Positions 1 through 5,911 are shown, counted from the stretch's first letter. The stretch: DNA of 7,288 nt from Phycisphaerae bacterium (GCA_016935885.1 JAFGQA010000430.1:1-7288); one strand, 5' to 3'. A program made the numbers and translations. The notes: generated by a model not told the origin, from the sequence alone.

Positions 1-30
1 CGTGCATGCTCCATTGACGCTTCGTTGCAG

Positions 31-52
31 CGTCGGCCCCCTGTGGCCGACG
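31..52. repeat. Perfect 8-bp inverted repeat (hairpin) in leader
   Basis: The arms CGTCGGCC (31-38) and GGCCGACG (45-52) are perfect reverse complements around a 6-nt loop, CCCTGT. The stem is very GC-rich and would form on either strand. No T-run follows on the plus strand, so it is not a classic Rho-independent terminator. It may mark the 3' end of a gene lying to the left of the window, but no such gene can be confirmed here. Confidence 0.6.
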
Positions 53-86
53 GGGATGACCGGTTTGCCGACGTTCCTCAAGGGTG

Positions 87-115
87 ACCGCTGACCGCTC
101 CCTCACGGTCGCGGT
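87..115. repeat. Bulged 10-bp inverted repeat over a GACCGCT tandem repeat
   Basis: GACCG (93-97) pairs with CGGTC (106-110) across an 8-nt loop. The stem continues with ACCGC (87-91) pairing GCGGT (111-115), leaving T92 bulged. The left arm is built from two tandem copies of GACCGCT (86-99). It lies about 80-100 nt upstream of the pseudouridine synthase start. It could be an attenuator-like leader structure or the end of an upstream transcription unit, and the sequence does not decide between these. Confidence 0.45.
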
Positions 116-178
116 TCCGATCGGCGTCGGCGGCATAGGCAATTTCAAGCTTAAACTGCTGTAGATACGTACAAGGCC

Positions 179-183
179 GGAGG
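179..183 (+). promoter_or_regulatory. Shine-Dalgarno GGAGG for the pseudouridine synthase
   Basis: GGAGG at 179-183 is a strong ribosome binding site. It lies 4 nt before TTG188, 10 nt before GTG194 and 19 nt before ATG203, all in the same frame. The spacing favours GTG194. TTG188 is rather close and ATG203 too far, so the start assignment depends on this site. Confidence 0.65.
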
Positions 184-193
184 CTCTTTGCTC

Positions 194-1447
194 GTGACGC
201 GTATGAATCTGGCAGCGAACAACGGTATCATCGTTGGTGATCTCGCTGATAAATCCTGGCAAGAGCCGGCACCGATGGCATTGAACGATTCACAGCATGG
301 ACCCGATCCCGTCGGATCAGACGACGACGCGCTGGTTGAGGAGGGCTTTCAGGAGGATGGGCTGTCGTCCGACGACGAAGTGGTCATCAAGCGGACGGAT
401 CCACAGGACGACGACGAACCTCGTCAGGTCCGGCTGGTCATCCGCCGCAAGCTGCCGGGCCGGCGGCTGGACAAGTATCTGCACGGCCGATTCCGCAGGC
501 TGTCGCGGACGACGATCCAACGGCTGATCAAACGGGGGGACATCCTGGTCAACGGCAAACCAACGAAGAACAGCTATGAAATGGAAGGCGGCGACGTGAT
601 CGACGTCGCCGTGCCGCCGCCCGAGCCCTACGACGTCATCCCCGAGGACATCCCGTTGGACATCGTCTATGAAGACGACTTCGTCCTGGCGATCAACAAG
701 GCGGTCGGCATGGTCGTCCACCCCGCGAGCCGGACGCAGACCGGCACGGTGGCCAACGCCTTGTCCTACTACTGCAAGACGCTGGCCAAAACCGATGACC
801 CGTTCAGGCCCGGCATCGTCCACCGGCTGGACAAGAACACCAGCGGGATCATGATCGTCGCCAAGACGGACGAGGCCCATTGGCGGCTCGCTCTCCAGTT
901 CGAGCAGCGCAAAACGCAGAAGATCTACGTGGCCGTCGTTCACGGCAACCCCGAGTTCGACGAAGACATCATCGACGTGCCGATCGGCCAGCACCCGACG
1001 GTGCACGACCGCTACGTCGCCACGGGCTTCGCCGAGCGGATGGGCGGGAGGTTCGAAAAGAAGCTCTCCAAGGAAGCGGTCACGCGATACCGCGTGGTCG
1101 AGCGGTTCAGCGGCTACAGCCTGGTGCACCTCTTTCCGAAGACCGGCCGCACGCACCAGCTTCGGATTCACATGTCGCACATCCGGCACCCGATCGTCGG
1201 CGACCCGTTCTACGGCGGCCGGCACGTCTCGATCCGGGAGGTGACCGGCCGGCCTGAGGACCCGGGCGAGCCTCGCTTCACGCGACAGATGCTCCATGCC
1301 CACAGGTTGAGCGTCACGCATCCCATCCACGAGACCCCGCTGGAACTGGAAGCCCCGCTCGCCCCAGATATGGCCGAACTACTCACTTTGCTCCGGCAAC
1401 ACGCAACGATCACAACGACCATCCGCAGGAAGCGGCGTTCACGATGA
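194..1447 (+). CDS. RluA/RluD-family 23S rRNA pseudouridine synthase
   Basis: This cytoplasmic enzyme isomerises specific uridines to pseudouridine in rRNA, most likely 23S rRNA as for RluD; its exact target cannot be read from sequence. Numbered from GTG194 (417 aa), an acidic, Asp/Glu-rich N-terminal extension spans about residues 43-75. An S4 RNA-binding domain follows at about 89-140 (GRRLDKYL, then SRTTIQRLIKRGDILVNGK). The RluA catalytic domain starts at about 150. It shows HRLDKNTSG at 210-218 with catalytic Asp213, a conserved Tyr245 in KIYVAVVHG, and the RNA-contacting segment GRTHQLRIHM at 318-327 followed by HPIVGDPFYGG. The C-terminus is basic (RRKRRSR). At 417 aa it exceeds the usual 320 or so, mainly through the N-terminal extension. 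The start was chosen by Shine-Dalgarno spacing; TTG188, ATG203 or ATG275 are possible. It converges with the membrane protein gene across 85 nt. Confidence 0.93.
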   Translation: MTRMNLAANNGIIVGDLADKSWQEPAPMALNDSQHGPDPVGSDDDALVEEGFQEDGLSSDDEVVIKRTDPQDDDEPRQVRLVIRRKLPGRRLDKYLHGRFRRLSRTTIQRLIKRGDILVNGKPTKNSYEMEGGDVIDVAVPPPEPYDVIPEDIPLDIVYEDDFVLAINKAVGMVVHPASRTQTGTVANALSYYCKTLAKTDDPFRPGIVHRLDKNTSGIMIVAKTDEAHWRLALQFEQRKTQKIYVAVVHGNPEFDEDIIDVPIGQHPTVHDRYVATGFAERMGGRFEKKLSKEAVTRYRVVERFSGYSLVHLFPKTGRTHQLRIHMSHIRHPIVGDPFYGGRHVSIREVTGRPEDPGEPRFTRQMLHAHRLSVTHPIHETPLELEAPLAPDMAELLTLLRQHATITTTIRRKRRSR

Positions 1448-1532
1448 CCGTTGTGGCCGCGTGCTCCGACGCACAAGACCGCCTTGCTCGCTCTGGACAT
1501 CAAGAACCGGCTGCTGAGATGCGCGCAATGAC
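1448..1532. other. Convergent intergenic spacer
   Basis: These 85 nt separate the stop codons of two convergent genes. I see no T-tract terminator here. The only notable fold nearby is the 7-bp hairpin at 1541-1558, inside the last codons of the minus-strand gene. A short plus-strand frame starts at 1444 in an ATGA overlap with the synthase stop, but it runs into the opposing gene and looks spurious. Confidence 0.5.
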
Positions 1533-4070
1533 TCACGCCTCTGCTCCGGCTGGAGCAGGCGTCTCCGGGGCCTCGTCGGCTGCTGTCCCCTTGGGTGAAG
1601 GCGGTGCCAGCAGCAACGCCACGACGGCTGCCAAGTAGAGGATCAAGCCCGCCAACAACACATTTGTGAAACCGATGAACATCGCCACCAGGATGCAACC
1701 GACCGATCCAAGGACCGTGGCGCAGGCATTGACGCACCAAGCCCAGGGAACAAAAGGGGCATGTAGTCGTTCAGCCATCCGAATACCGGCGGGGAAGGGC
1801 ATACCCATCATCAGCCCGATGGGCAACAGTCCGGCGACCGCAACGAGGCATCTCATGGTGTGCGACAATCCCATGAGCGTGGGAACGATCTCGTCGAGGA
1901 ACCAGAGGGTCGCGTACAACACGCCGGCCAGCACCAGGAGAATGGGAATACCGCTGATCCGTGGATTCGCACGGGTGATTCGCTTCGACAAGAAGCTTCC
2001 CACCCCACAGAACACGAGTAGGCTGAACAGGGTGATGGCCATCGAATAGACGGGCCCGCCCAGGAAGACCATCAGTTTCTGCAGCAGCATGATCTCCACG
2101 GCGATGAAGCCGAGCCCGATGCAAGCGAAATACGCCAACACGCTGGTCAGTCCCTTGTGCTCACGGAGCCCAGCGACATGGCTGCGCATGGGCAGGAAGA
2201 TGAAGAGACCCCCCAGGATGACGATTTGCAGCAGACAGGCGATGAGAATCATCAATCCCAGCGGCAACCGGGTAACGGGATCTCCACCGAGGGTGGCGGT
2301 AAACGGCTTTCGCAGGTTCTTGAGCCTGTAGTAGTTGAAGAAAAACGGCGCATCGTCCGTAGTGGGCGTGACGTTGTGGGGATAGTCCGCAAGGAATGCG
2401 TCGAGTTGGGCCTTGGGCAGGCGAAGCGCACTGTTAAACGCTTGGGCGGCAACCTGAGGCTTGTACTTTGATGTTGATTCCAGTGCGTCGTAGGGACCAC
2501 CGGCTTCATACGAGAGCAGGGGGTCGTAGATGAGATCAAAACGCAACTTCCGGGCCCACGTACGAATCGCGGCGACCTCATCGCGGGTGAAGGGTTCGAG
2601 CTTGATCATCGTTTCAGCCCACGGGGATCGGCCTTCCCAGGCCGGGGCCGCAAGCACCAGGATATGGCGCGAGGCGTCCGCAGTACCGCGCGCTTCCAGC
2701 GCCGCCCGAGCCGTGACTGCCAAACGGAGCGTTTCTCGTGGTGGCGTGAACAGCCAGCGAGAGAAGCAGAGCACGCCGTCTTCGGTCAGGTGATCAAGGA
2801 AGTCCGACAGGGCCTCGCGCGTGTAAAGGTAATTCTCCGTCAGGGCATAGGCCCCTGAAGCCAAGGCGCTGAAGGTGTCCACGCCGCTGAGTTGAATGAC
2901 ATCGAATCGCTTGTCGGTGGCCGTCAGGTAATGACGTCCCTCGGCACAGACCACATCCACGTCGTCGCGGCGATATAGACCACCAGCGAAGTCATTGTAC
3001 CGGTTCTGAACGTAGTCGATGATCCACGGGTTGATGTCCACGGCCGTAACGTGCCTGCCGCCGTGGTGGAGGGCGATGGCCACGTCCACGCCACCTCCAG
3101 CCCCAATGACCAGTGCCTCGGCTGCGGGACGCACAACATAGGGGGCTGCCTGCATATAGTATCCCAGGATGGCCTCGTCCCGCGGATCGTGACCCTCCAA
3201 CTTCACGATTCCGGTGGGAGCCGCTCCGTCTTGGACGATGTGCATTTGCTCCAAGGGAGGCCGCGACTCGTCCCAGACCCGCGACAACGAACCGCCGAAG
3301 CCCGGATACCCTGTCGTCAGACCGGTCACGTCAATCCGGGCGACGACGTGCCACCGATACTCCTCGCCGTGATAATCGCCGCTTAGTTTAGACTGCGGGA
3401 AGGGAACGGGGATTGCGCTGTCCTTCACAAGGGTCACGAGGGCTAGTCCCAACGCAACGACGGCCGTCAACGGATAGCGCCACCGAATGCCCCCATAACG
3501 ACGCCCGGTGATCAGCATGGCCACCAGGCAGGCGGCGAGGGAGATCCAGAATATCGTGTTCGTTGCGCCGAGGTAGTTGATCGCCAGCAGAGAGCCCAGG
3601 CTGCCACAACCGGCACCGGTCAGGTCACTGAAGTAGAGCCGGTTGATCTGCTCGCCGCTCTTGCTGATCAAGTACCCGATGCAAAGGCCGGCCACAAAGA
3701 ACGGCGTCGCCGCCAGTACGAGCAACATCAACAGGCCGAAGAGCTGGGCAAAGTCGTGATGGAGGTGAATCTCCATGGCATCGAAGCGGACCCGCGTGAT
3801 GCTCAAGAAGCAGATCATGGTCATCAGGCCGAACAACCAGACGCAGTCGGCCAATAGGCCCGGCTTCAACTGGCGATCCTGAAAGCGTGGGCTGACCGTC
3901 AGCACCGTACCGGCCGCCCCAAAGCCCAGAAGGGCCAGCCCGATGATCAAGTAGGTGAAGTGATGAAAGGTGATGACGGAGAAGACCCTGGTCAGGGCCA
4001 CCTCGAGTACAAGGACGGCCATGGCCAGCGCGAAGATGGTGAACCCTGCAAAGCGTGGAAGACGTTCCAT
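1533..4070 (-). CDS. Membrane-embedded spermidine-synthase-like protein (MFS/SpeE fusion type)
   Basis: This 845-aa inner-membrane protein has three parts. The N-terminal part (about 7-215) holds roughly six hydrophobic segments, with family-like EVALTRVFS (23-31) and NRLYFSDLTGAGCGSLG (143-159). The central soluble domain (about 235-580) resembles spermidine synthases. It has a glycine-rich SAM-binding loop VIGAGGGVDV (321-330), an acidic residue Asp345 in AVDIN, and TDDAPFFFNYY at 571-581. The C-terminal part (about 602-822) has six or seven more segments, then an Ala/Pro-rich tail. The canonical catalytic Asp of the D-x-x-D motif aligns with Ser395 (DVIQLSGVD, 390-398), so ordinary spermidine synthesis is doubtful. 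This variant matches my memory of the fused MFS/spermidine synthase subfamily, whose substrate is unknown to me. ATG4070 is preceded by GGAGG on the minus strand (4086-4082, 11-nt spacer). It lies 489 nt downstream of the esterase and converges with the pseudouridine synthase. Confidence 0.85.
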   Translation of the reverse strand: MERLPRFAGFTIFALAMAVLVLEVALTRVFSVITFHHFTYLIIGLALLGFGAAGTVLTVSPRFQDRQLKPGLLADCVWLFGLMTMICFLSITRVRFDAMEIHLHHDFAQLFGLLMLLVLAATPFFVAGLCIGYLISKSGEQINRLYFSDLTGAGCGSLGSLLAINYLGATNTIFWISLAACLVAMLITGRRYGGIRWRYPLTAVVALGLALVTLVKDSAIPVPFPQSKLSGDYHGEEYRWHVVARIDVTGLTTGYPGFGGSLSRVWDESRPPLEQMHIVQDGAAPTGIVKLEGHDPRDEAILGYYMQAAPYVVRPAAEALVIGAGGGVDVAIALHHGGRHVTAVDINPWIIDYVQNRYNDFAGGLYRRDDVDVVCAEGRHYLTATDKRFDVIQLSGVDTFSALASGAYALTENYLYTREALSDFLDHLTEDGVLCFSRWLFTPPRETLRLAVTARAALEARGTADASRHILVLAAPAWEGRSPWAETMIKLEPFTRDEVAAIRTWARKLRFDLIYDPLLSYEAGGPYDALESTSKYKPQVAAQAFNSALRLPKAQLDAFLADYPHNVTPTTDDAPFFFNYYRLKNLRKPFTATLGGDPVTRLPLGLMILIACLLQIVILGGLFIFLPMRSHVAGLREHKGLTSVLAYFACIGLGFIAVEIMLLQKLMVFLGGPVYSMAITLFSLLVFCGVGSFLSKRITRANPRISGIPILLVLAGVLYATLWFLDEIVPTLMGLSHTMRCLVAVAGLLPIGLMMGMPFPAGIRMAERLHAPFVPWAWCVNACATVLGSVGCILVAMFIGFTNVLLAGLILYLAAVVALLLAPPSPKGTAADEAPETPAPAGAEA
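1541..1558. repeat. Perfect 7-bp hairpin at the convergent gene junction
   Basis: CTGCTCC (1541-1547) and GGAGCAG (1552-1558) pair perfectly around the tetraloop GGCT. The structure lies within the Ala/Pro-rich last codons of the minus-strand membrane protein gene, just before its stop. It could terminate transcription from both directions, but neither strand shows a following T-run. It may equally be a by-product of GC-rich codons. Confidence 0.35.
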
Positions 4071-4177
4071 TTTCTCTCGATCCTCCCATCATGCTATCGT
4101 GGATGGTTCGGAGCGCCTATGGAGTGAGAACGAACTCGAAGAGCGGGCCCGTGACACTTCCGGCGGCATTCGATCCT

Positions 4178-4265
4178 GGGTGCCACGGGCGGCTTGTCCA
4201 CACCTGCGGTCTCTCAGGTGGGCGCGGGGGCATACGCACTGGCAGGCAAGCTGCCAGTGGCACCC
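4178..4265. repeat. 88-nt module bounded by 9-bp terminal inverted repeats
   Basis: GGGTGCCAC (4178-4186) and GTGGCACCC (4257-4265) are perfect inverted repeats. Inside are a 6-bp hairpin, CACCTG (4201-4206) with CAGGTG (4215-4220), and a perfect 9-bp hairpin, CACTGGCAG (4237-4245) with CTGCCAGTG (4251-4259) around GCAAG. The right terminal repeat overlaps the 9-bp stem, so alternative folds compete. The layout recalls REP or MITE-like elements. No target-site duplication is evident next to the ends. Confidence 0.7.
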
Positions 4266-4316
4266 GCCCAGACTGTCACGGACTATCGAAGAGCAACTGC
4301 GGTTCGCAGATGGGCC

Positions 4317-4331
4317 ATTCGGCGGCCGAAT
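4317..4331. repeat. 15-nt near-perfect palindrome
   Basis: ATTCGGC (4317-4323) and GCCGAAT (4325-4331) are perfect reverse complements around a single G. A smaller hairpin, CTGCG-GTT-CGCAG (4297-4309), lies just to the left. The symmetry fits a dimeric protein-binding site or a cruciform. It lies in the part of copy 1 that is not matched in copy 2, about 250 nt upstream of the membrane protein start. Confidence 0.4.
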
Positions 4332-4427
4332 CGTCTTCCAACTGGCCAAAGCATCTCTGGGCGCTCTAACAGCTCGTGGTAAAAGGGATAAGAGCGGTTC
4401 GGAAACGCCGTTTCTGACCGTGAAGAC

Positions 4428-4447
4428 CACCGGCTTTGGCGCCGGTG
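4428..4447. repeat. 7-bp hairpin inside a 26-nt identical repeat block
   Basis: CACCGGC (4428-4434) pairs with GCCGGTG (4441-4447) around TTTGGC. The surrounding 26 nt (4427-4452) recur identically at 7141-7166. It is followed by two tandem GTGCCACA units (4445-4460). No T-run follows on plus; the minus strand is not terminator-like here either. Confidence 0.7.
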
Positions 4448-4484
4448 CCACAGTGCCACAGTTTCGCCACAGGCTGCGGAGGAA

Positions 4485-4522
4485 ACCTGCGGCACTGCCG
4501 TCTCGGCGGTGGCTACGCAGGT
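4485..4522 (-). terminator. Compound hairpin, possible esterase terminator
   Basis: The outer stem pairs ACCTGCG (4485-4491) with CGCAGGT (4516-4522). The inner stem pairs CACTGCCG (4493-4500) with CGGCGGTG (4504-4511), with one G-T wobble and a 3-nt loop. Read on the minus strand, the structure begins 37 nt after the esterase stop codon and is followed by TTCCTCC. Position and stability suit a transcription terminator, but the U-tract is poor, so it may act only weakly or with Rho. Confidence 0.45.
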
Positions 4523-4559
4523 CCTGTTAGAGTACTTGAGTTCATCACCTGTGAACCAG

Positions 4560-5672
4560 CTATTCGCGGTTTGGCTTGACCGCCAAGCCGCCGGTGAATT
4601 CCCCTTTGTAGACGTGCTCGCCGTTCCACGTCACGTCGATTTGATCGCCGGTCTTCAGGGGATACGTCTCAGACTTGATGAGCCACCCGGCGACGCCCTC
4701 GCTCCGCACGGTCACGCGCCCGTCCTCCCCGACCTCCGCATGGATGTGGGCGGGCTCCTTCAAACCATCCTCGGCCTGGACGCCCAACCACCACACGACC
4801 GTGGAGCCGCCCGGCAACCGGTAGTCTATGGCCCGCGGCGGCGGCTGGCGGCGCTGGGCAAGGAGCCAGTCCCATAACTTGGGCGTGCCGTAGGCCAGAT
4901 CCCAGCAGGCGTGCCCCATGTTCGGGTATTCCGTGTACATCGGGTCCGCGCCCAACCGCCTCAGCTCCGCGATGGGGTCGCGGGAACCGCCCACCGGCAC
5001 GTTCGGGTCCTTGGCTCCGTGGAACGCCCAGACGGGCAGATGGACGACGTTCGAGACAAACTCCATCGGTGCTTGGCCGCAAACGGGCACGATGGCGGCG
5101 AACACGTCCGGCCGGGTGATGGCCAACTCCCAGGTCGCGAAACCTCCCATCGACTGGCCGGTCAGATAGACGCGATCCCGATCAGTTCGGTACTCCTCGT
5201 GCACCGCCTCCAGGATTGCCCACACCGCCGCGGCATCTTCCCCGCGGAACCACAAGGTGTGCGCCTGAGGCATCACGGCGATAAAGGGAAACTTGAAAGG
5301 ATACCTGGCAATCAGACTCGGGAGTCCAAACTTCGTTTGTTTGACGCCGTCCTCGCCGCACTCGCCACTGCCGTGCAGGAATACGACAACCGGCCACTTG
5401 GCGGTTTTGTCCACGACGTATTGGGGGGGTACGAACACCAAGTACTTCCGCTGGACTCCATCGGGCTGCTTGATCGTCTTCGGAACGAAGCCCTTCGGCA
5501 GTCTTGGCCTGGCTCGCGTCGTGGTGGCCTTCGCCTTCCTGGTGGTCGGTTTCGCCTTCCTGGCGACTGGCTCCCCGTCCCTCGTCGCGTGTTCCTGGGC
5601 AGCGAGGTCTGCGGCACAGAACAGCACGGAGGCAATCAGGGCTCCGCTCACAAGGCATTTCGGCAGCGTCAT
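4560..5672 (-). CDS. Secreted alpha/beta-hydrolase esterase (PHB-depolymerase/prolyl-oligopeptidase-like)
   Basis: This 370-aa exported hydrolase probably cleaves ester bonds; the substrate cannot be inferred. Numbered from ATG5672, residues 1-25 look like a Sec signal peptide (K5, hydrophobic core, LAAQ cleavage region). Residues 31-61 form a basic linker with two RKAK heptads. The hydrolase domain (about 62-280) carries the oxyanion-loop motif HGSGECGEDG (100-109) and nucleophile elbow GQSMGG with Ser174. The likely Asp222 is in GAKDPNVP and the likely His254 in MGHACWD, giving a complete triad. A beta-rich C-terminal region (about 281-370) includes DVTWNGEHVYKGEF, an NG-V-x-x-G pattern that I recall from planctomycete hydrolases. 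An upstream in-frame ATG at 5714 would add 14 residues ahead of the signal peptide. ATG5672 is preferred because AAGGGG lies 9 nt before it. No lipobox is present despite a Cys at the end of the hydrophobic core. Confidence 0.85.
   Translation of the reverse strand: MTLPKCLVSGALIASVLFCAADLAAQEHATRDGEPVARKAKPTTRKAKATTTRARPRLPKGFVPKTIKQPDGVQRKYLVFVPPQYVVDKTAKWPVVVFLHGSGECGEDGVKQTKFGLPSLIARYPFKFPFIAVMPQAHTLWFRGEDAAAVWAILEAVHEEYRTDRDRVYLTGQSMGGFATWELAITRPDVFAAIVPVCGQAPMEFVSNVVHLPVWAFHGAKDPNVPVGGSRDPIAELRRLGADPMYTEYPNMGHACWDLAYGTPKLWDWLLAQRRQPPPRAIDYRLPGGSTVVWWLGVQAEDGLKEPAHIHAEVGEDGRVTVRSEGVAGWLIKSETYPLKTGDQIDVTWNGEHVYKGEFTGGLAVKPNRE
5530..5563 (-). repeat. 13-nt direct repeat encoding RKAK heptads
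   Basis: TTCGCCTTCCTGG occurs exactly at 5530-5542 and 5551-5563, a 21-nt period equal to seven codons. It encodes the paired basic heptads ARKAKPT and TRKAKAT in the linker after the esterase signal peptide. This looks like a recent tandem duplication in a disordered linker. Confidence 0.7.
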
Positions 5673-5681
5673 GTTGTTCAA

Positions 5682-5687
5682 CCCCTT
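5682..5687 (-). promoter_or_regulatory. Ribosome binding site deciding the esterase start
   Basis: AAGGGG on the minus strand (5687 down to 5682) sits 9 nt upstream of ATG5672. The alternative starts at 5714 and 5699 have no comparable site. This choice also places the signal peptide at the very N-terminus. Confidence 0.55.
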
Positions 5688-5719
5688 ACTGGAGGACATC
5701 GCAGTGGCCCGCATTGCTC

Positions 5720-5725
5720 ATCATA
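5720..5725 (-). promoter_or_regulatory. Candidate -10 element for the esterase
   Basis: TATGAT on the minus strand (5725 down to 5720) matches the sigma-70 -10 consensus at 5 of 6 positions. Transcription would start near 5713 and give a leader of about 40 nt, which excludes the upstream ATG at 5714. No convincing -35 hexamer lies at 16-18 nt, so the call is weak. Confidence 0.25.
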
Positions 5726-5749
5726 CGGCGGGGCTCAACGAAGGTTCCA

Positions 5750-5771
5750 GGATTTTGGGCCGGCAAAATCC
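5750..5771. promoter_or_regulatory. Perfect 8-bp inverted repeat, candidate operator
   Basis: GGATTTTG (5750-5757) and CAAAATCC (5764-5771) are perfect reverse complements around GGCCGG. The A/T-rich half-sites stand out in GC-rich surroundings. The repeat lies 78 nt upstream of the esterase ATG and about 110 nt upstream of the candidate promoter of the divergent gene. A dimeric regulator site is plausible. A terminator is less likely between divergent genes. Confidence 0.45.
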
Positions 5772-5835
5772 ATCCGGGGGCGGGCACCGGGATGCACGGG
5801 CTGGAATAGCGTTCGGATGGCCGGGGGAGAATTTT

Positions 5836-5845
5836 CGGATATCCG
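5836..5845. repeat. Perfect 10-bp palindrome
   Basis: CGGATATCCG reads the same on both strands. It lies between the 5750-5771 inverted repeat and the candidate promoter of the Gly-rich secreted protein, so it could be a protein-binding site. A 10-bp palindrome may also be chance. Confidence 0.3.
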
Positions 5846-5880
5846 GTTGATGTGGGCGGGGGGTGGAAGCGTACAATTGG

Positions 5881-5909
5881 TTGAAGAGTGTACGGTGAGA
5901 CGTTAGACT
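5881..5909 (+). promoter_or_regulatory. Candidate sigma-70-like promoter for the secreted Gly-rich protein
   Basis: TTGAAG (5881-5886) and TAGACT (5904-5909) are separated by 17 nt, and each matches 4 of 6 consensus bases. Initiation would fall near 5916, giving a leader of about 60 nt. An inverted repeat CGTAC/GTACG (5870-5874 and 5890-5894) spans the -35 region. Confidence 0.3.
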
Positions 5910-5911
5910 GG

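Larger units (their letters stand above)
4150..4460 (+). repeat. Intergenic modular palindromic repeat, copy 1
   Basis: This copy shares colinear blocks with 6971-7183. The segment 4150-4176 matches 6971-6997 at 22 of 27 positions. The segment 4181-4199 matches 6998-7016 at 17 of 19, and 4237-4254 matches 7055-7072 at 17 of 18. The segment 4410-4427 matches 7090-7108 with one gap, and 4427-4452 equals 7141-7166 exactly. About 155 nt between the third and fourth blocks have only a short counterpart in copy 2. The element resembles GGGTGCCAC-type dispersed repeats that I recall from planctomycete genomes (memory only). It does not encode a transposase. Confidence 0.75.
4071..4559. other. 489-nt intergenic region with repeats and hairpins, no gene
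   Basis: This lies between two same-strand genes, the esterase upstream and the membrane protein downstream. Both strands have open frames here, but they overlap each other, contain the palindromes and lack recognisable domains, so I call no gene. From the right it holds a compound hairpin (4485-4522), tandem GTGCCACA words (4445-4460), a 7-bp hairpin (4428-4447) and a 15-nt palindrome (4317-4331). Then come the inverted-repeat-bounded module (4178-4265) and the ribosome binding site of the membrane protein (4081-4086). Confidence 0.7.

Noticed and set aside
1..136. Frames open at the left edge: plus-strand tails ending at 87 and 94, and a minus-strand frame starting at 136
   Set aside because: They are too short to judge, have no recognisable sequence, and the minus-strand start lacks a Shine-Dalgarno.
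317..1330. Long minus-strand open frame (about 337 codons) antisense to the pseudouridine synthase
   Set aside because: The plus strand encodes all RluA motifs. The antisense frame is His/Val/Asp/Arg-rich with no domain, as expected opposite a GC-rich gene.
1444..1638. Short plus-strand frame overlapping the synthase stop in an ATGA arrangement
   Set aside because: It runs antisense through the 3' end of the membrane protein gene, is Ala/Ser-rich, and shows no ribosome binding site beyond possible translational coupling.
4150..4460. CRISPR array or riboswitch interpretation of the repeats
   Set aside because: There is no regular repeat-spacer periodicity. The repeats are separate hairpin modules, placed after genes rather than in a leader with a recognisable aptamer.
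3970..4530. Plus- and minus-strand frames across the 4071-4559 intergenic region
   Set aside because: They overlap one another, pass through palindromic repeats and lack domains or good ribosome binding sites.
4911..5906. Long plus-strand open frame (about 331 codons) antisense to the esterase
   Set aside because: It has no recognisable domain and a skewed composition. The minus strand carries a signal peptide and complete catalytic triad.
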